Notes: a model not told the origin generated them from the letters alone. Shown: positions 49,535 to 59,307, counted from the stretch's first letter. The stretch is 64,000 nt of DNA from an uncultured Eubacteriales bacterium (GCA_934491515.1 CAKSTF010000001.1:62001-126000); one strand, 5' to 3'. Made by a program: numbers and translations.

Positions 49535-50947
49535 TTACTTCATTGTTTTTTTACTTCTTGTAAAGTAGAAAATAATACCGAACAGTATCCATATACCAAG
49601 CATTATAAGCGAAGGTTTTTCAAGCGCCGCCGGAAGCCCCGGTATAAACATAACAAGGAATACAGCGGAAAACACGGTTCCTAAAATCGCAAGAAAACGT
49701 ATCGTTTTCCAGTTTTCAACGTCTTTTCTTTGTTTTGCGGTGATTGCCGCCGCAGCGCAGGTAAAGCCAAATCCCACCGCGGCGCCTATGGAACTCATAT
49801 CAACAAACCACCCAAGCGCCGTTCTGCCGAAAAGCGGGCCTACGACCGATATTATCATACAGAATATCAGCGCATTTACCGGCGTGTGGGTCTTTTTATT
49901 TAGTTTTCCGAAAAACGCGGGAAGATATCCTTCGTCCGCCATGGAATACATAAGGCGGCTTGTGGCTGTTAAAAATCCCAGAAGCCCGGTAAGTATGGCG
50001 CAGGAAAGCGCAATACCGAGCACCACAAGGCCGGGCCAGCCAAGCATATTTTTAACAGAGTAACCGAGCAGCCAGCTTATCGAGGAATCGTTTAACGCCA
50101 CCGAATAATTTTCGTTCATGGCGGTCGCAGCAACCAACGTGTTCGATATATAAACAAACGCGCCGAAGGCTATCGCGACAAGCATTATACGAAGCACCTT
50201 TTTGTGCGAAAAGTTAAACTCTTCACACGCCTGCGGTATGGTATCAAAACCTACAAACGCCCACGGAGCGAGCGCCAGAATGGCTATAACGCCGGAAACC
50301 GCCTCGCCCGTGTTCTGCGCCGTGGGTGAAAACAGCGGTTTTAAGTCGGAAAGGTGGGTCATGGGGCTGAATATCGCGCAGACCGCTATTATCACGACCG
50401 ATACCGCAAGGGATATCGCAAACACGGTCTGTACGGCGCCCGCTATTTTTATGCCTTTTATCGAAAATACGGTAAGCAGAACTATCGCGGCAAGGGATAA
50501 AAGTACCTCGCCTAAATAAACGTCGAATCCGGCTATCGTCCAAAGATATCCCCAACTGAAAAATCCGTCAAAAAGAAATCTTGTCATATACCCGAACGTG
50601 GTGGCGTTCATGGGAACGTTAGTCCAGTAAGCCAGCACCAAAAACCAGCCGCACACATAAGCGGCAATGGGACCGAACACCGCGCGCGTGTATGTAAACT
50701 CGCCGCCGGCTTTGGGATACCGCGGTATAAGGTAATTATACGAAAACGCTATTACCGCCATTATAAGCGCGCCGAATATCATTGCTATCGCGGTGCCCAA
50801 AGGTCCTGCTTTAGGCAAAAATTTAAGTCCCGGATTAAAGAAAGAGCCCCATCCGATTATGCAGCCGAAAGCAAGTCCCCAAACCGCCAGCGGATTAAGT
50901 GACTTTTTAAGTTTTACCTCGCCGGAAGTCATGTTTTTACCTGCCAT
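49535..50947 (-). CDS. APC-family amino acid/polyamine/organocation permease
   Basis: A 470-residue transporter with about 12 membrane spans and the opening typical of the APC family (AVWGLAFGCIIGWGSFFNPG). Start taken at ATG 50947, seven bases from AGGAG. It lies directly upstream of the LicC-like gene, so it may import an amine such as choline or ethanolamine for the LicC/LicD pathway, or an amino acid for the ligases of the cluster; this is inference from context. Confidence 0.85.
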   Translation of the reverse strand: MAGKNMTSGEVKLKKSLNPLAVWGLAFGCIIGWGSFFNPGLKFLPKAGPLGTAIAMIFGALIMAVIAFSYNYLIPRYPKAGGEFTYTRAVFGPIAAYVCGWFLVLAYWTNVPMNATTFGYMTRFLFDGFFSWGYLWTIAGFDVYLGEVLLSLAAIVLLTVFSIKGIKIAGAVQTVFAISLAVSVVIIAVCAIFSPMTHLSDLKPLFSPTAQNTGEAVSGVIAILALAPWAFVGFDTIPQACEEFNFSHKKVLRIMLVAIAFGAFVYISNTLVAATAMNENYSVALNDSSISWLLGYSVKNMLGWPGLVVLGIALSCAILTGLLGFLTATSRLMYSMADEGYLPAFFGKLNKKTHTPVNALIFCMIISVVGPLFGRTALGWFVDMSSIGAAVGFGFTCAAAAITAKQRKDVENWKTIRFLAILGTVFSAVFLVMFIPGLPAALEKPSLIMLGIWILFGIIFYFTRSKKTMK

Positions 50948-50965
50948 ATTCATTCTCCTGTTTAC

Positions 50966-51333
50966 TTATGTGGAATAAAATTCCAAAAGTTCTTTGCGGC
51001 TGTTTATTCCGCAATCCGCAAAACTGAACTCTCTGTGCGTTGCGGTGATATTATGATACCAATCCGAAACCGCAAGCATTTTTTCGTCCTTTACGCCGAG
51101 CATTTTTGCAAACGCAGCAAGAATATCAAGCCCGAACGGAAAATCCGCCGTAAAATACCGCGATTTAAAATCCGGCGCCAGGTTGCCGTTTTCCATAAGC
51201 ACAAAGGGAGTTTTAAGCCCTTTTAAACTGTTTATGGAATTAAGTTTTCGGGTCATACCGATCGGCGTTTCGCTGTCGTAATGCAAAAGCAGCGGCGTTA
51301 TAGTACCTGTCCGGCGCGGAATGTCCCGTATCC
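50966..51333 (-). pseudogene. C-terminal fragment of an opine (octopine/nopaline-type) dehydrogenase
   Basis: About 122 residues that fit only the C-terminal helical domain of the NAD/NADP octopine/nopaline dehydrogenase family: a start like GTITPLLLHYDSETPIG, then SLKGLKTPFVLMENG, PDFKSRYFTADFPFGLDIL and a tail ending in FYST. An in-frame stop at 51334 lies upstream, and there is no start or N-terminal Rossmann domain. The Rossmann half has been lost. The remaining frame is still open, so loss is probably recent. Confidence 0.78.
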
Positions 51334-51474
51334 ATCACAAGACTTGAATCCCTTGCCGGGTATTTTTCACATATATCTCAAAATTTCGAAAAAAGTTTTT
51401 TTGGCGAATAACTTATACATTTGAGTTTTCTTATCGTATACGCCGCAAACGCACCTATTCTGCCGTAACATCGT
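51334..51474. other. Degenerate gap in the glycan cluster
   Basis: Non-coding, AT-rich stretch between the opine dehydrogenase fragment and a second broken frame. No promoter or terminator is clear. Confidence 0.5.
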
Positions 51475-51672
51475 TTAAAGGGATCTACAAGCCTGTTCAA
51501 AATTAAAATTCTTGAAATTCGGGAGAATCGACTTTATGAAAACACCTTTTTCTCCGCCGGATATAAACGAACGTCGAGTGCTGATATCCTTTGACTTCTT
51601 CGTAAATTTCCGCAAAGTTATCGGGGCTTTGCCGCTTTTTTGTGCTTCTTCCAAAAATTCGGTTGCTGTCAC
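51475..51672 (-). pseudogene. Short frameshifted gene remnant after the flippase
   Basis: A GTG start overlaps the flippase stop (GTGA) and has GGGGAGC upstream, a sign that a real coupled gene began here. The first 17 codons read MTATEFLEEAQKSGKAP. After a run of four C the protein-like reading continues in another frame as DNFAEIYEEVKGYQHSTF and ends soon. One lost base in the C-run would explain this. The original function is not recognisable. Confidence 0.5.
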
Positions 51673-53174
51673 TGCTTTTGCTCCCCTTTCTTGATTTTTT
51701 TATTTTTAAACGACTTTATATATCTTGTTATTTCCGTGCGGTGCATAACAAAAACAAGTCCACAATATGCCGCCATTACAAGTATTTTATACCCGAAATT
51801 AAGCAGGCTGAAAGTGGTTTTGTATTTAAAGCAGGAAAAAGCAAGTCCGCCGAAAATAAAGGTGGCGATAATGGCAAAATTTAATAAAAAGTCGGAAATT
51901 TTAAGTCCTATGTTTTCAAAGCGCAAACTTATAACCACAACTATTCCCACACGTACAAGCATGGAAAGTGCGTCCGCCAATAACGAACCGTAAACGCCCC
52001 AAAGCGGTATAAACACATAAGAAAGCAGAATGTTTAAAATGCTGCTTGTAAGGGTTGCGGTAAACAGGATTTTTGAGGCTTTTTTATAGTAAAGCAGTAT
52101 GCTTACATAGAAATAGTAGATGGTTTTTATTGCGTAAACCAAAATAATAAGCGGTATATAGGTCCACGCTTTTACATAGCTTTTCTGAACAAAAAGCACA
52201 ATGTAATCCTGCGCAAAAAGGGAGATGCCTATAAAGAAAACGCCTATTACCGAACATAACATTCTTACAACGCTGCGAATGCTTTTTTTATACCCCTCGT
52301 CCCCGTCTTTAAGTTTTTCAAAAAGCCACGGGCTGTAAGCATTGTTTATATACGTCTGTATGGTATCGGTAACGTTGCCAAACTGCGTAGCCACCGAATA
52401 AACGCCCAAAGCGCCCAGCGTCACCTTGCCGCCTATAAGTGCCTTTGAAACAAGGGTTGCTATGTTTGTTGAAAGGTTGTGCGGCATTATGGGCACCGAA
52501 TATTTAAGCGCTTCTTTTAAAACAGGCAGGTCGATACATATTTTCATATATCCGTGCAAAAGCATATCCGCCCAGTAGTAAACCGTGTATAAAACGTTGG
52601 CGGTCATAGTTGCAAGAACCACGCCCAAAGCGCCTTTTTTAAGAAAGACCACAAAGGTGATATTAAGCCCTAAAGTAACAAAAAAATACCCGAGCGACAG
52701 CACTGAGCATTTAACCGCCTTTTGCTGACTGCGCAAAACGTTCTGATATATCGTGTGCTGACATTCAAAAACAAGCGATATCAAACACACGAAAATAATG
52801 GGAAAGAAACTTGTTCCCGAAAATATCTTTTTTTCAAGAAATCCTTTAAAAAAGGTAAGTACAACGCCGAAAGCCGACGCCGATATAAGCACAAACAGGC
52901 TTATCGTACCGTAAAAACGGCTGAGTTTCTGCGGATCGTCCTTTAAATCAACGTAAAACCTCATTACCGCCGAATAAAGCGAAAAAGCGGCGATAAAACT
53001 CATAGTCGATATAAAAGAGGTTGCTATGCTTGTAACGCCGTAATCGCTTTTTGTAAGATACTGCGTGTAAAGGGGCAGCAGAAAAAAGCCGAAGCACTTT
53101 ATAAGCAGTCCGCTTGCCGAATAAATTATGGAGTTTGAAATTATTTTGCTGTTTGACGTTTCTTTTTTATCCAT
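51669..53174 (-). CDS. Polysaccharide flippase (Wzx/MviN-like)
   Basis: A 501-residue membrane protein with about 12-14 spans of the polysaccharide transporter (PST) family in the MOP superfamily. It begins MDKKETSNSKIISNSIIYSA after the preferred start at ATG 53174 and carries the LPLYTQYLTKSDYG motif typical of Wzx. It flips the lipid-linked repeat unit to the outer face. A longer reading from 53249 lacks a ribosome site and overlaps the previous gene. The asparagine-synthetase-like gene ends eight bases upstream. Confidence 0.9.
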   Translation of the reverse strand: MDKKETSNSKIISNSIIYSASGLLIKCFGFFLLPLYTQYLTKSDYGVTSIATSFISTMSFIAAFSLYSAVMRFYVDLKDDPQKLSRFYGTISLFVLISASAFGVVLTFFKGFLEKKIFSGTSFFPIIFVCLISLVFECQHTIYQNVLRSQQKAVKCSVLSLGYFFVTLGLNITFVVFLKKGALGVVLATMTANVLYTVYYWADMLLHGYMKICIDLPVLKEALKYSVPIMPHNLSTNIATLVSKALIGGKVTLGALGVYSVATQFGNVTDTIQTYINNAYSPWLFEKLKDGDEGYKKSIRSVVRMLCSVIGVFFIGISLFAQDYIVLFVQKSYVKAWTYIPLIILVYAIKTIYYFYVSILLYYKKASKILFTATLTSSILNILLSYVFIPLWGVYGSLLADALSMLVRVGIVVVISLRFENIGLKISDFLLNFAIIATFIFGGLAFSCFKYKTTFSLLNFGYKILVMAAYCGLVFVMHRTEITRYIKSFKNKKIKKGEQKQ

Positions 53175-53181
53175 CTGCGGA

Positions 53182-54939
53182 TTAAATCCTTTCAGAGCGC
53201 CCTTCGGAGGCTGAAAATATCTCGTACACGCACGAGACCGTAAAAACAAAGTTGTTAAGCGCCGCTTCGCCGTTTTCTACGGGTTTTATATCAATTTCGG
53301 GAAACATCTCGCAGAAAAATGCGAGTGCCGCTTTAAAATACTCGCTTTTTTCGCAAAGCGCCTTATATGCCGCCGCGCTTTTTCGGGACGGTTTTTCCGC
53401 GCGATTCCGCAATTTCCATAAAAACGCCGGCGATAATTCCCTTGCTTTCCAGCGGAGTTTTGTTTTAAAGGAAATGTGGGAGAGCGCATAACCCTTCGAG
53501 GTTTTAAGTTTTGCGGCCTGCGGGCTGAAAAGCGAGATTATTTCGCCCTCGTACCCGCCGCAATGGTCCTGCCATTTATTGTCCGGACGGGCGGAGGCGA
53601 TAAGGTCGTTTTCCGCAAAGGGCGCCAGATAAAAACTTTCCTGATTGTTGGCGGATATTACATTTGCAAGCGCGTTCGGTATTCTGTAAGTATCAAAATA
53701 CCGTTTTGCGTCTTCCGGATTACACAGTTTGCCGGAATTTTTACCGATTGCCTTAAAAAACTTTTCCTTTATGTTCTGTCTTGCCTCAAGGTATATGTGC
53801 TCAGGCAGCATTTCTTTTACGCCGTTTAAAAATATTCGGGTTTCAAGCCAGGACGCCGCACCGAAAACGGGCAGCGATGTAAAATAAAAATTCCTGTATA
53901 TCTCGCCGCAGATACCCGTAAAGGTAACTCCGTTTCCGCCGGCTACCGCGGTTTTGTATTCCCTTGTGTGCGTAAGGGAAAAAGCGCCGATGTTTTCGGC
54001 GTTTCTGCCGTCAAAATAATTAAAGTTTTCTTTAAGCGTTTTATCTATTACCGAAGATTCGCAATCCGGCAAGTATTCGGTAGCTACCACATTAAGCGGC
54101 ACGCCGAACATTTCGGCAACGCGCTTTACGGGACCGTGTTCTTTGTTGTGTATGTTTCCCGTTGCGTGGGTATGCGCCGAATTCATTTTAACACATTCGG
54201 TATTTACCGCCGCGCATATAAGCCTGCTGTCGCAGCCGCCTGAGAGTCCGCACTCCGCACCGTATTCACGGCAAAGCGCACGCGTTTTGTGCATATATTC
54301 CTTTATCTTTTCGTATTGCCTTTTTACGCCCTCTGCCTTTGAGCGCGAAAAATAATCCGCCGAAGGCGAGTGAGGATAAATTTCGCAAAACGGAATTTCG
54401 TCGGGCTGCGGTTTTACGGGAAGCGCTTTTACCTCGTTTACAAGCGTATCGGGGCGGGATATAAAGCCGCAAAGCAGTTGTTCGGCAAGCGCCGTTTTGT
54501 TAAGCGTAAGTCTTTCTATGCAGGCTGCCGCCGCTAAAAACGAACTTGTAACAAAGCCGTTTTCACATTCGGCAAACAGTTTATAACTGCCTGTTTTATC
54601 GGTTATAAGCGTGGTTTTTTCGCCCGTTGCGTACAAAATCACATACTGCCCGATAAGTTCTTCAGGCATAAATTCGCCGCGCGAAAGGTCGCAAAGTAAA
54701 GACTTAAGCGACTGTTTATACGAAAGACCCTTATACACGGGCGTGCCCACAGCGTAAATCGCGCCGTGTTCGTCCGCAAAGAAATTTTCCGTTTCGATAT
54801 TCTGTTTTTTATACAAAAGAAGTTCCGCATTTTTCAAAGAAAAGCGTTTGCCGCTTTTAAATCCGCGTTTTAAAAACGCCGCTTCGGCAGTTTTTATATA
54901 TTCTGCTTTTGTATTGTCACACAGAAAGAAAGCACTCAT
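53182..54939 (-). CDS. Asparagine-synthetase-like amide ligase without glutaminase cysteine
   Basis: A 585-residue protein with two parts: an N-terminal Ntn-hydrolase-like region (about 1-150) that lacks the catalytic Cys2, because the protein starts MSAFF, and a synthetase domain with the ATP pyrophosphatase loop CGLSGGCDSRLIC at about residues 233-245. Lacking the glutaminase nucleophile it cannot take ammonia from glutamine in the usual way, so it probably uses another amine or ammonia to amidate an activated carboxyl. In surface glycan clusters such proteins are thought to amidate uronic acids or attach amino compounds. It fits the UDP-uronate genes of this cluster. Confidence 0.85.
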   Translation of the reverse strand: MSAFFLCDNTKAEYIKTAEAAFLKRGFKSGKRFSLKNAELLLYKKQNIETENFFADEHGAIYAVGTPVYKGLSYKQSLKSLLCDLSRGEFMPEELIGQYVILYATGEKTTLITDKTGSYKLFAECENGFVTSSFLAAAACIERLTLNKTALAEQLLCGFISRPDTLVNEVKALPVKPQPDEIPFCEIYPHSPSADYFSRSKAEGVKRQYEKIKEYMHKTRALCREYGAECGLSGGCDSRLICAAVNTECVKMNSAHTHATGNIHNKEHGPVKRVAEMFGVPLNVVATEYLPDCESSVIDKTLKENFNYFDGRNAENIGAFSLTHTREYKTAVAGGNGVTFTGICGEIYRNFYFTSLPVFGAASWLETRIFLNGVKEMLPEHIYLEARQNIKEKFFKAIGKNSGKLCNPEDAKRYFDTYRIPNALANVISANNQESFYLAPFAENDLIASARPDNKWQDHCGGYEGEIISLFSPQAAKLKTSKGYALSHISFKTKLRWKARELSPAFLWKLRNRAEKPSRKSAAAYKALCEKSEYFKAALAFFCEMFPEIDIKPVENGEAALNNFVFTVSCVYEIFSASEGRSERI

Positions 54940-54952
54940 TTAAACACTCCGC

Positions 54953-55840
54953 TTAATCGGATTCGGCAGGCAGTTTTAAATAGCCGCCGAAAATCGTATC
55001 GTATTTCTCCGGCACAAAAGCCGTGTATCCGGAAGCCGGAAAGAAGGTTGTTTCGCCGAAATATATTTTGCCGTTTACAACGTAAAAATCGACCCGTAAA
55101 AACGGTATATCCTTTGCAAGCGCGGCGCCCAGTTCTATCATTTTTTCAAGGGAGGCGGGCTTTGCTATCACGCTTTCCGAATGCCCGTGCGTTGGGCGTT
55201 TAACCGGTATGTGCTCCCAATTTGGGGTAAAGAAATCCTCTTTAAGTCCCTTTTGCCTTTCGGAACAAACAAGAATAAATTTTATTTCTCCGCCGAAAAA
55301 GTGCAGTTTATAGTCGCGCAGTTCGTCGGTTTCATCGTCTTTTAAAAACTGTTCGGCAATCACTTTTCTTTTAATGTTCTTATAAGGCCATTCCCTGCCG
55401 TAGCGGCTGCCGCTTTTTTTAAGCCGTTTTTTAAGGAATTTTACGGCGCTTTCCGTGTTGAGTTTATCCTTATCGGCGCAGATAACTATTCCGCCCGAAT
55501 CGTGGGTACACTTAAGCACAAATCGGTTCGGAAGTTTTGAAAAGTCGATATCGTCGGGGTTGTCCCAAACGCCCAAAAGCGGAACTGAATATTCTTCGCC
55601 TATATTCTCTTTAACATATTCCCGTACAGCGTACTTATCCGCCATAACGGTGTAGAGGGGATTGCGGTCGTAAAGTTTTATCCATTGCAGTTTTTCGTTA
55701 AAGGTTTCAGGCTCTTTTAAATTTAGTTTTTTATTCAGCTGGGCGTGAAAAACAAGTTTAATACAAGCCTTATCGCCTAAAAACCACAAAAAACCGTGAT
55801 TATTGGCTGCAAGGATTATACGCCTTAAAAATCTGTTCAC
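54953..55840 (-). CDS. TupA-like ATP-grasp protein
   Basis: A 295-residue ATP-grasp protein of the TupA family (named for teichuronopeptide synthesis in Bacillus halodurans). Family segments present: EPETFNEKLQWIKLYDRNPL, VMADKYAVREYVKE, PNRFVLKCTHDSGG and LRVDFYVVNGKIYFGETTFF, cited in parts. Start GTG 55840 behind GGGGAGGG. ATP-grasp enzymes join a carboxylate to an amine or thiol, so this is a second candidate for linking an amino compound to a uronate or lipid-linked glycan. Confidence 0.88.
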   Translation of the reverse strand: MNRFLRRIILAANNHGFLWFLGDKACIKLVFHAQLNKKLNLKEPETFNEKLQWIKLYDRNPLYTVMADKYAVREYVKENIGEEYSVPLLGVWDNPDDIDFSKLPNRFVLKCTHDSGGIVICADKDKLNTESAVKFLKKRLKKSGSRYGREWPYKNIKRKVIAEQFLKDDETDELRDYKLHFFGGEIKFILVCSERQKGLKEDFFTPNWEHIPVKRPTHGHSESVIAKPASLEKMIELGAALAKDIPFLRVDFYVVNGKIYFGETTFFPASGYTAFVPEKYDTIFGGYLKLPAESD

Positions 55841-55884
55841 TTGACATCCCTCCCCAGATTGGAACCGTATGAGGTTTTACCGCG

Positions 55885-56916
55885 TTAAAGTCCGAAAAGT
55901 ACCCTTATGTAAGGTATTTTTTTAATTACCGTGCAGCAAAGGCAGGTAAGCGTTATATTTACTGCCGTGATAAGCGCCGCCCACAACGCGTTAAGCGTAA
56001 AGAAATGACCGACCGCGGCAAACAGAACCACCCTGAAAAGCCCGTCGAAAAGCATTGTTTGAAGCGAATATCCGCCCACGGTTTTAAGCACGCGTATGTT
56101 ATCGGGCAGCCGTTTTGCGGCGGTGCGTAAAAGAAACATAAGCGCAAAAGCAAGGGGCAGTTTAACCTCCGCTTTCCTGAGAACGCCCATATAAACGGGT
56201 ACCGTGCATGCTGCGGCAATAATTACGCAAATTACGGCAAGCGGCAGTTTTGCCTTATCGAAAAACGGAATGATTTTATTTTCATACCGCTTTATAAGCA
56301 TGCCCGCAAGGAAGTAGGGCATGTAGATTATTACCCTTTCAATCTGAAAAAGGGGCGTTTTAACGGTAATACCGAAAAGTTTCACGCTTTCGGGGAAAAT
56401 CGCGCCCTCGCCCGCAAAGGACAGCACAAAATTAAAAATTGTAAACACCGCAAAAGCCGCTATCAGCGCGTAAGGAGGTTTTGTTTCGTCCTTTTGCCAG
56501 AAAAGCGGCGCTATCATATATATTATGAAAATACAGTATATAAACCAATACGCGGAACCTATAAGAAAATAACTTACAAGCATTTCGGCAGCATTTTCGC
56601 CGTGCGCAAAATCCCTTGATACAAACTGCGTAAATACAAGTTTTAACGCGGTAAAGAAAAAGAAGGGGATAAGTATTCTTTTCGCCTTTTTGCCGTAATA
56701 CTTTTTAAGCGGCTGGCGGTGGCACAAAAAGCCGGAAACCAAAAAGAAAAGCGGAACATGAACGGCGGAAACAAGTATACCTGCAACCGAAGATACGGGC
56801 GTGTTGCTGCCGCCCGTGCTTTCAAGGTAGGTAAATGCGTGGCCTAAAACCACAAAGACCGCCGCAAACGCCTTTAGATAATCTATTGTCGCATTTCTTT
56901 TAACTGTTTCCCGCAT
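55885..56916 (-). CDS. Acyltransferase family 3 membrane protein
   Basis: A 343-residue integral membrane protein with about ten spans of the acyltransferase-3 family. It starts with the conserved YLKAFAAVFVVLGHAFTYLE, including the key His, and shows LPLFF and FLVSGFLCHRQPL. It would transfer an O-acetyl or O-succinyl group to the glycan on or near the membrane. It overlaps the previous gene by 17 bases. Confidence 0.88.
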   Translation of the reverse strand: MRETVKRNATIDYLKAFAAVFVVLGHAFTYLESTGGSNTPVSSVAGILVSAVHVPLFFLVSGFLCHRQPLKKYYGKKAKRILIPFFFFTALKLVFTQFVSRDFAHGENAAEMLVSYFLIGSAYWFIYCIFIIYMIAPLFWQKDETKPPYALIAAFAVFTIFNFVLSFAGEGAIFPESVKLFGITVKTPLFQIERVIIYMPYFLAGMLIKRYENKIIPFFDKAKLPLAVICVIIAAACTVPVYMGVLRKAEVKLPLAFALMFLLRTAAKRLPDNIRVLKTVGGYSLQTMLFDGLFRVVLFAAVGHFFTLNALWAALITAVNITLTCLCCTVIKKIPYIRVLFGL

Positions 56917-58162
56917 TATTCGTTTTCCTTTCGGAATTTTTTGCCAAATCGGCTGCCGATATCATAAGACCCATACATATCATGGAGTTTATATTATATA
57001 TGTGTATAACGCATATAGAGTAAAATACGAAAACCAAAAACAGCACAAGATACTGCCTTACACAAACAAGCGTTTCGTAATTTTCCGCGGTTTTCCTGTT
57101 GTTTGCACTTATAAGGCTTATACCTACAGACAGAAACGACACGGCATAAACTACACCCAGCGGTATGCCGCTTGATACAAACGCTTCAACCCACGTTGAG
57201 TGTGAATACACGCCGTAAAAATACCCGAATCCCCAGAACCCGTAACCGAAAAGCGGGGAATTTTTAAGATATTCAAGTCCCTTTACATACATATCAAGAC
57301 GGTTTTTATCGCCTGTTTCTTTACCGAGCGACTGAAATCTTGACATAAGGGTAGAGTCGGCAAGCAAGGGACGCAGCACCAAAAAAAGCACAACGCACGC
57401 CGCCGCTATAATTAAAAATCTGCTTATTGCGGCAATCGGCTTTTTATCGCTTGAAAGCGGAATATAGCATATAACCGCCCAAAGAACAAGCGCCAATACC
57501 ATACCGAAAAAGCCCTTGCGCGAGCCGGTAAGCGAGCAGGCGTACAAAAACACGCCGCACACGGGAAGCCCTATTATAACCTTTATTTTTTTCTGCATAA
57601 TTTTATAAAGGATTCCGAAAACGCCTATCGTAAGCGACATTGCAAAAGTGTTGGGGTTTGTGTTAAGGCTGTAACTGTAACGAACACCCTCGGCAGCGCT
57701 GCCTACCTCTACGGGATTTATGAGAAAAACCACAAGCATAACGCAGTTCATCAAAACGTAGTTCCAAACAAGAAAATCGGCGGATTTTCTTGTTTTTGCG
57801 TAATAGCAGGTGAATACCATAAGCACCATAAATTCGACCATTGCGGCGCCGTCGCGTATATGGGTGCCCACATCCGGCGCTACCGCCATACCCACAATGT
57901 AGGTGATTATAAAATAAAGCGCCAGGGCATAAGCAGTCCCGGGAAGCCGCGGAACCGCCGTAAAGCCGTAATTGCTGTAGCAGTCCACCACAACGAAAAA
58001 GGTGAGCAGCAGTCCCAAAAGAAGCAGAAAATTGCTTATTTCAAAATAAGGCTGTATCGCCGCCTGATACCATATTATAAAGCACAGTAAAAACTTGATT
58101 ACCATACCGGTTAAATCTTTTTTCGGCAAACTTTTGATATTTGCGGTTGCTTGTGGGTTCAA
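56900..58162 (-). CDS. O-antigen ligase/polymerase-like membrane protein
   Basis: A 420-residue membrane protein with about 10-12 spans and the pattern of the Wzy/O-antigen ligase group: SYSLNTNPNTFAMSLTIGVF, LTGSRKGFFGMVLALV and a large external loop containing NSPLFGYGFWGFGYFYGVYS with HSTWVEAFVSSGIPLG following. Start TTG 58162 with GGAGGG upstream. It likely polymerises the flipped repeat units. It overlaps the glycosyltransferase by four bases. Confidence 0.85.
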   Translation of the reverse strand: MNPQATANIKSLPKKDLTGMVIKFLLCFIIWYQAAIQPYFEISNFLLLLGLLLTFFVVVDCYSNYGFTAVPRLPGTAYALALYFIITYIVGMAVAPDVGTHIRDGAAMVEFMVLMVFTCYYAKTRKSADFLVWNYVLMNCVMLVVFLINPVEVGSAAEGVRYSYSLNTNPNTFAMSLTIGVFGILYKIMQKKIKVIIGLPVCGVFLYACSLTGSRKGFFGMVLALVLWAVICYIPLSSDKKPIAAISRFLIIAAACVVLFLVLRPLLADSTLMSRFQSLGKETGDKNRLDMYVKGLEYLKNSPLFGYGFWGFGYFYGVYSHSTWVEAFVSSGIPLGVVYAVSFLSVGISLISANNRKTAENYETLVCVRQYLVLFLVFVFYSICVIHIYNINSMICMGLMISAADLAKNSERKTNNAGNS

Positions 58163-59307
58163 AGGGTTTTTCCTCCCTCTTTCCTTATAAATTCAATTAT
58201 TTTATCCGCCCTGTTGTCAAGCCGCAGCGCCTCTGCCTTTTTAAGTGCGCCTCGCGAAAGTTTTTCCCGCAGCGAATCGTTATCGCGAAGAGTGCGTACA
58301 GCGGCGGATATCGCCGAAACGTCCTTAGTATCTATCTTTAAAGAACAGGTTTCGTCTATAATGTCGGCGTTGAAAAGTCCGTTTGAGGATATTACGGGAA
58401 GTCCGCAGGCAAGCGCCTCTACAATGGCGTTGCAGCAGCCCTCCGAAAGGGTGGGAAGCACAAACATGTCCGCGGCGCCGAGATACAGCGGGATATCGCC
58501 GTGCGCACACTTGCCGCAAAACAGAATATTGCCGCAGCGCGGAGCGTCCGTACCCGACCCCAAAAACACCGAGGATACTTTTTTGTCGGCACCGTCGGAA
58601 TTAACATCGTCCAGCGCGGCAGACAGGCGCAAACTGCCCTTTCTGTGGTTGAAAGACCCTACAAAGCAGGCGATAAATGCATCCTGCGGCAGATTTAAAA
58701 CCTTTCTGCACTGCGCTTTGTCACGCTTATAAAACACCGCCGGATCGTATCCGTTGGGGGCAATTATATAAGGATTTTCGCGCTGTAATTTTTCCGCGCA
58801 CGATTCACGGTATGACTTAGTGCCCACATAAACAACACCTGCAAGACGGTTTAAAAGCGCGTCTGTCTCTTTTTCGGAATAATCCGAACGCACGCTTATT
58901 TTGCTCTCTCCGCAGGCGACAAATATCGGAAGTCCGCACTTTATTTTTGAGGCCGTAACGCCCATATGCCAGAAGTGGGCATACAAAAAATTGGGACTTT
59001 TTTCAAGTTTTTTAAAAGCGCGGTTTGCCGCGCGCGCCATACCGTTTTGCGAAAGGCGCTTTGCAAAGCCCGAAAGGGTGAAATAATGCGGCTGGTAAAC
59101 GTCTATATAAACGCCGTCCGCCGCACGGTCACGCCAAAATTTCGGTCTTACCGGCAAGCGGTGGCGCTTTGCGCGCGTTATACTTTGCGGAGCGATAACC
59201 GAACACTTAACGCCCTTTACCGCCATTTTAGCGATAAGTTCCCTTACAAAGGGCATAAAGGGGTCCGTAGGGGTAGGGTAACCCTCTACCACAAAACAGA
59301 TATGCAC
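58159..59307 (-). CDS. Family 4 glycosyltransferase
   Basis: A 382-residue GT-B glycosyltransferase. The start GTG 59307 follows GGAGGG, giving VHICFVVEGYPTPTDPFMPF. The C-terminal half has CFVGSFNHRKGSLRLSAAL, then DMFVLPTLSEGCCNAIVEAL with the E-x7-E motif of family GT4 and ACGLPVISS. It transfers one sugar from a nucleotide donor to the lipid-linked chain. Donor and acceptor are not known. Confidence 0.9.
   Translation of the reverse strand: MHICFVVEGYPTPTDPFMPFVRELIAKMAVKGVKCSVIAPQSITRAKRHRLPVRPKFWRDRAADGVYIDVYQPHYFTLSGFAKRLSQNGMARAANRAFKKLEKSPNFLYAHFWHMGVTASKIKCGLPIFVACGESKISVRSDYSEKETDALLNRLAGVVYVGTKSYRESCAEKLQRENPYIIAPNGYDPAVFYKRDKAQCRKVLNLPQDAFIACFVGSFNHRKGSLRLSAALDDVNSDGADKKVSSVFLGSGTDAPRCGNILFCGKCAHGDIPLYLGAADMFVLPTLSEGCCNAIVEALACGLPVISSNGLFNADIIDETCSLKIDTKDVSAISAAVRTLRDNDSLREKLSRGALKKAEALRLDNRADKIIEFIRKEGGKTL

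Noticed and set aside
51334..51474. CRISPR-like or repeat array in the gap
   Set aside because: No regular repeat spacing exists here or elsewhere in the window.
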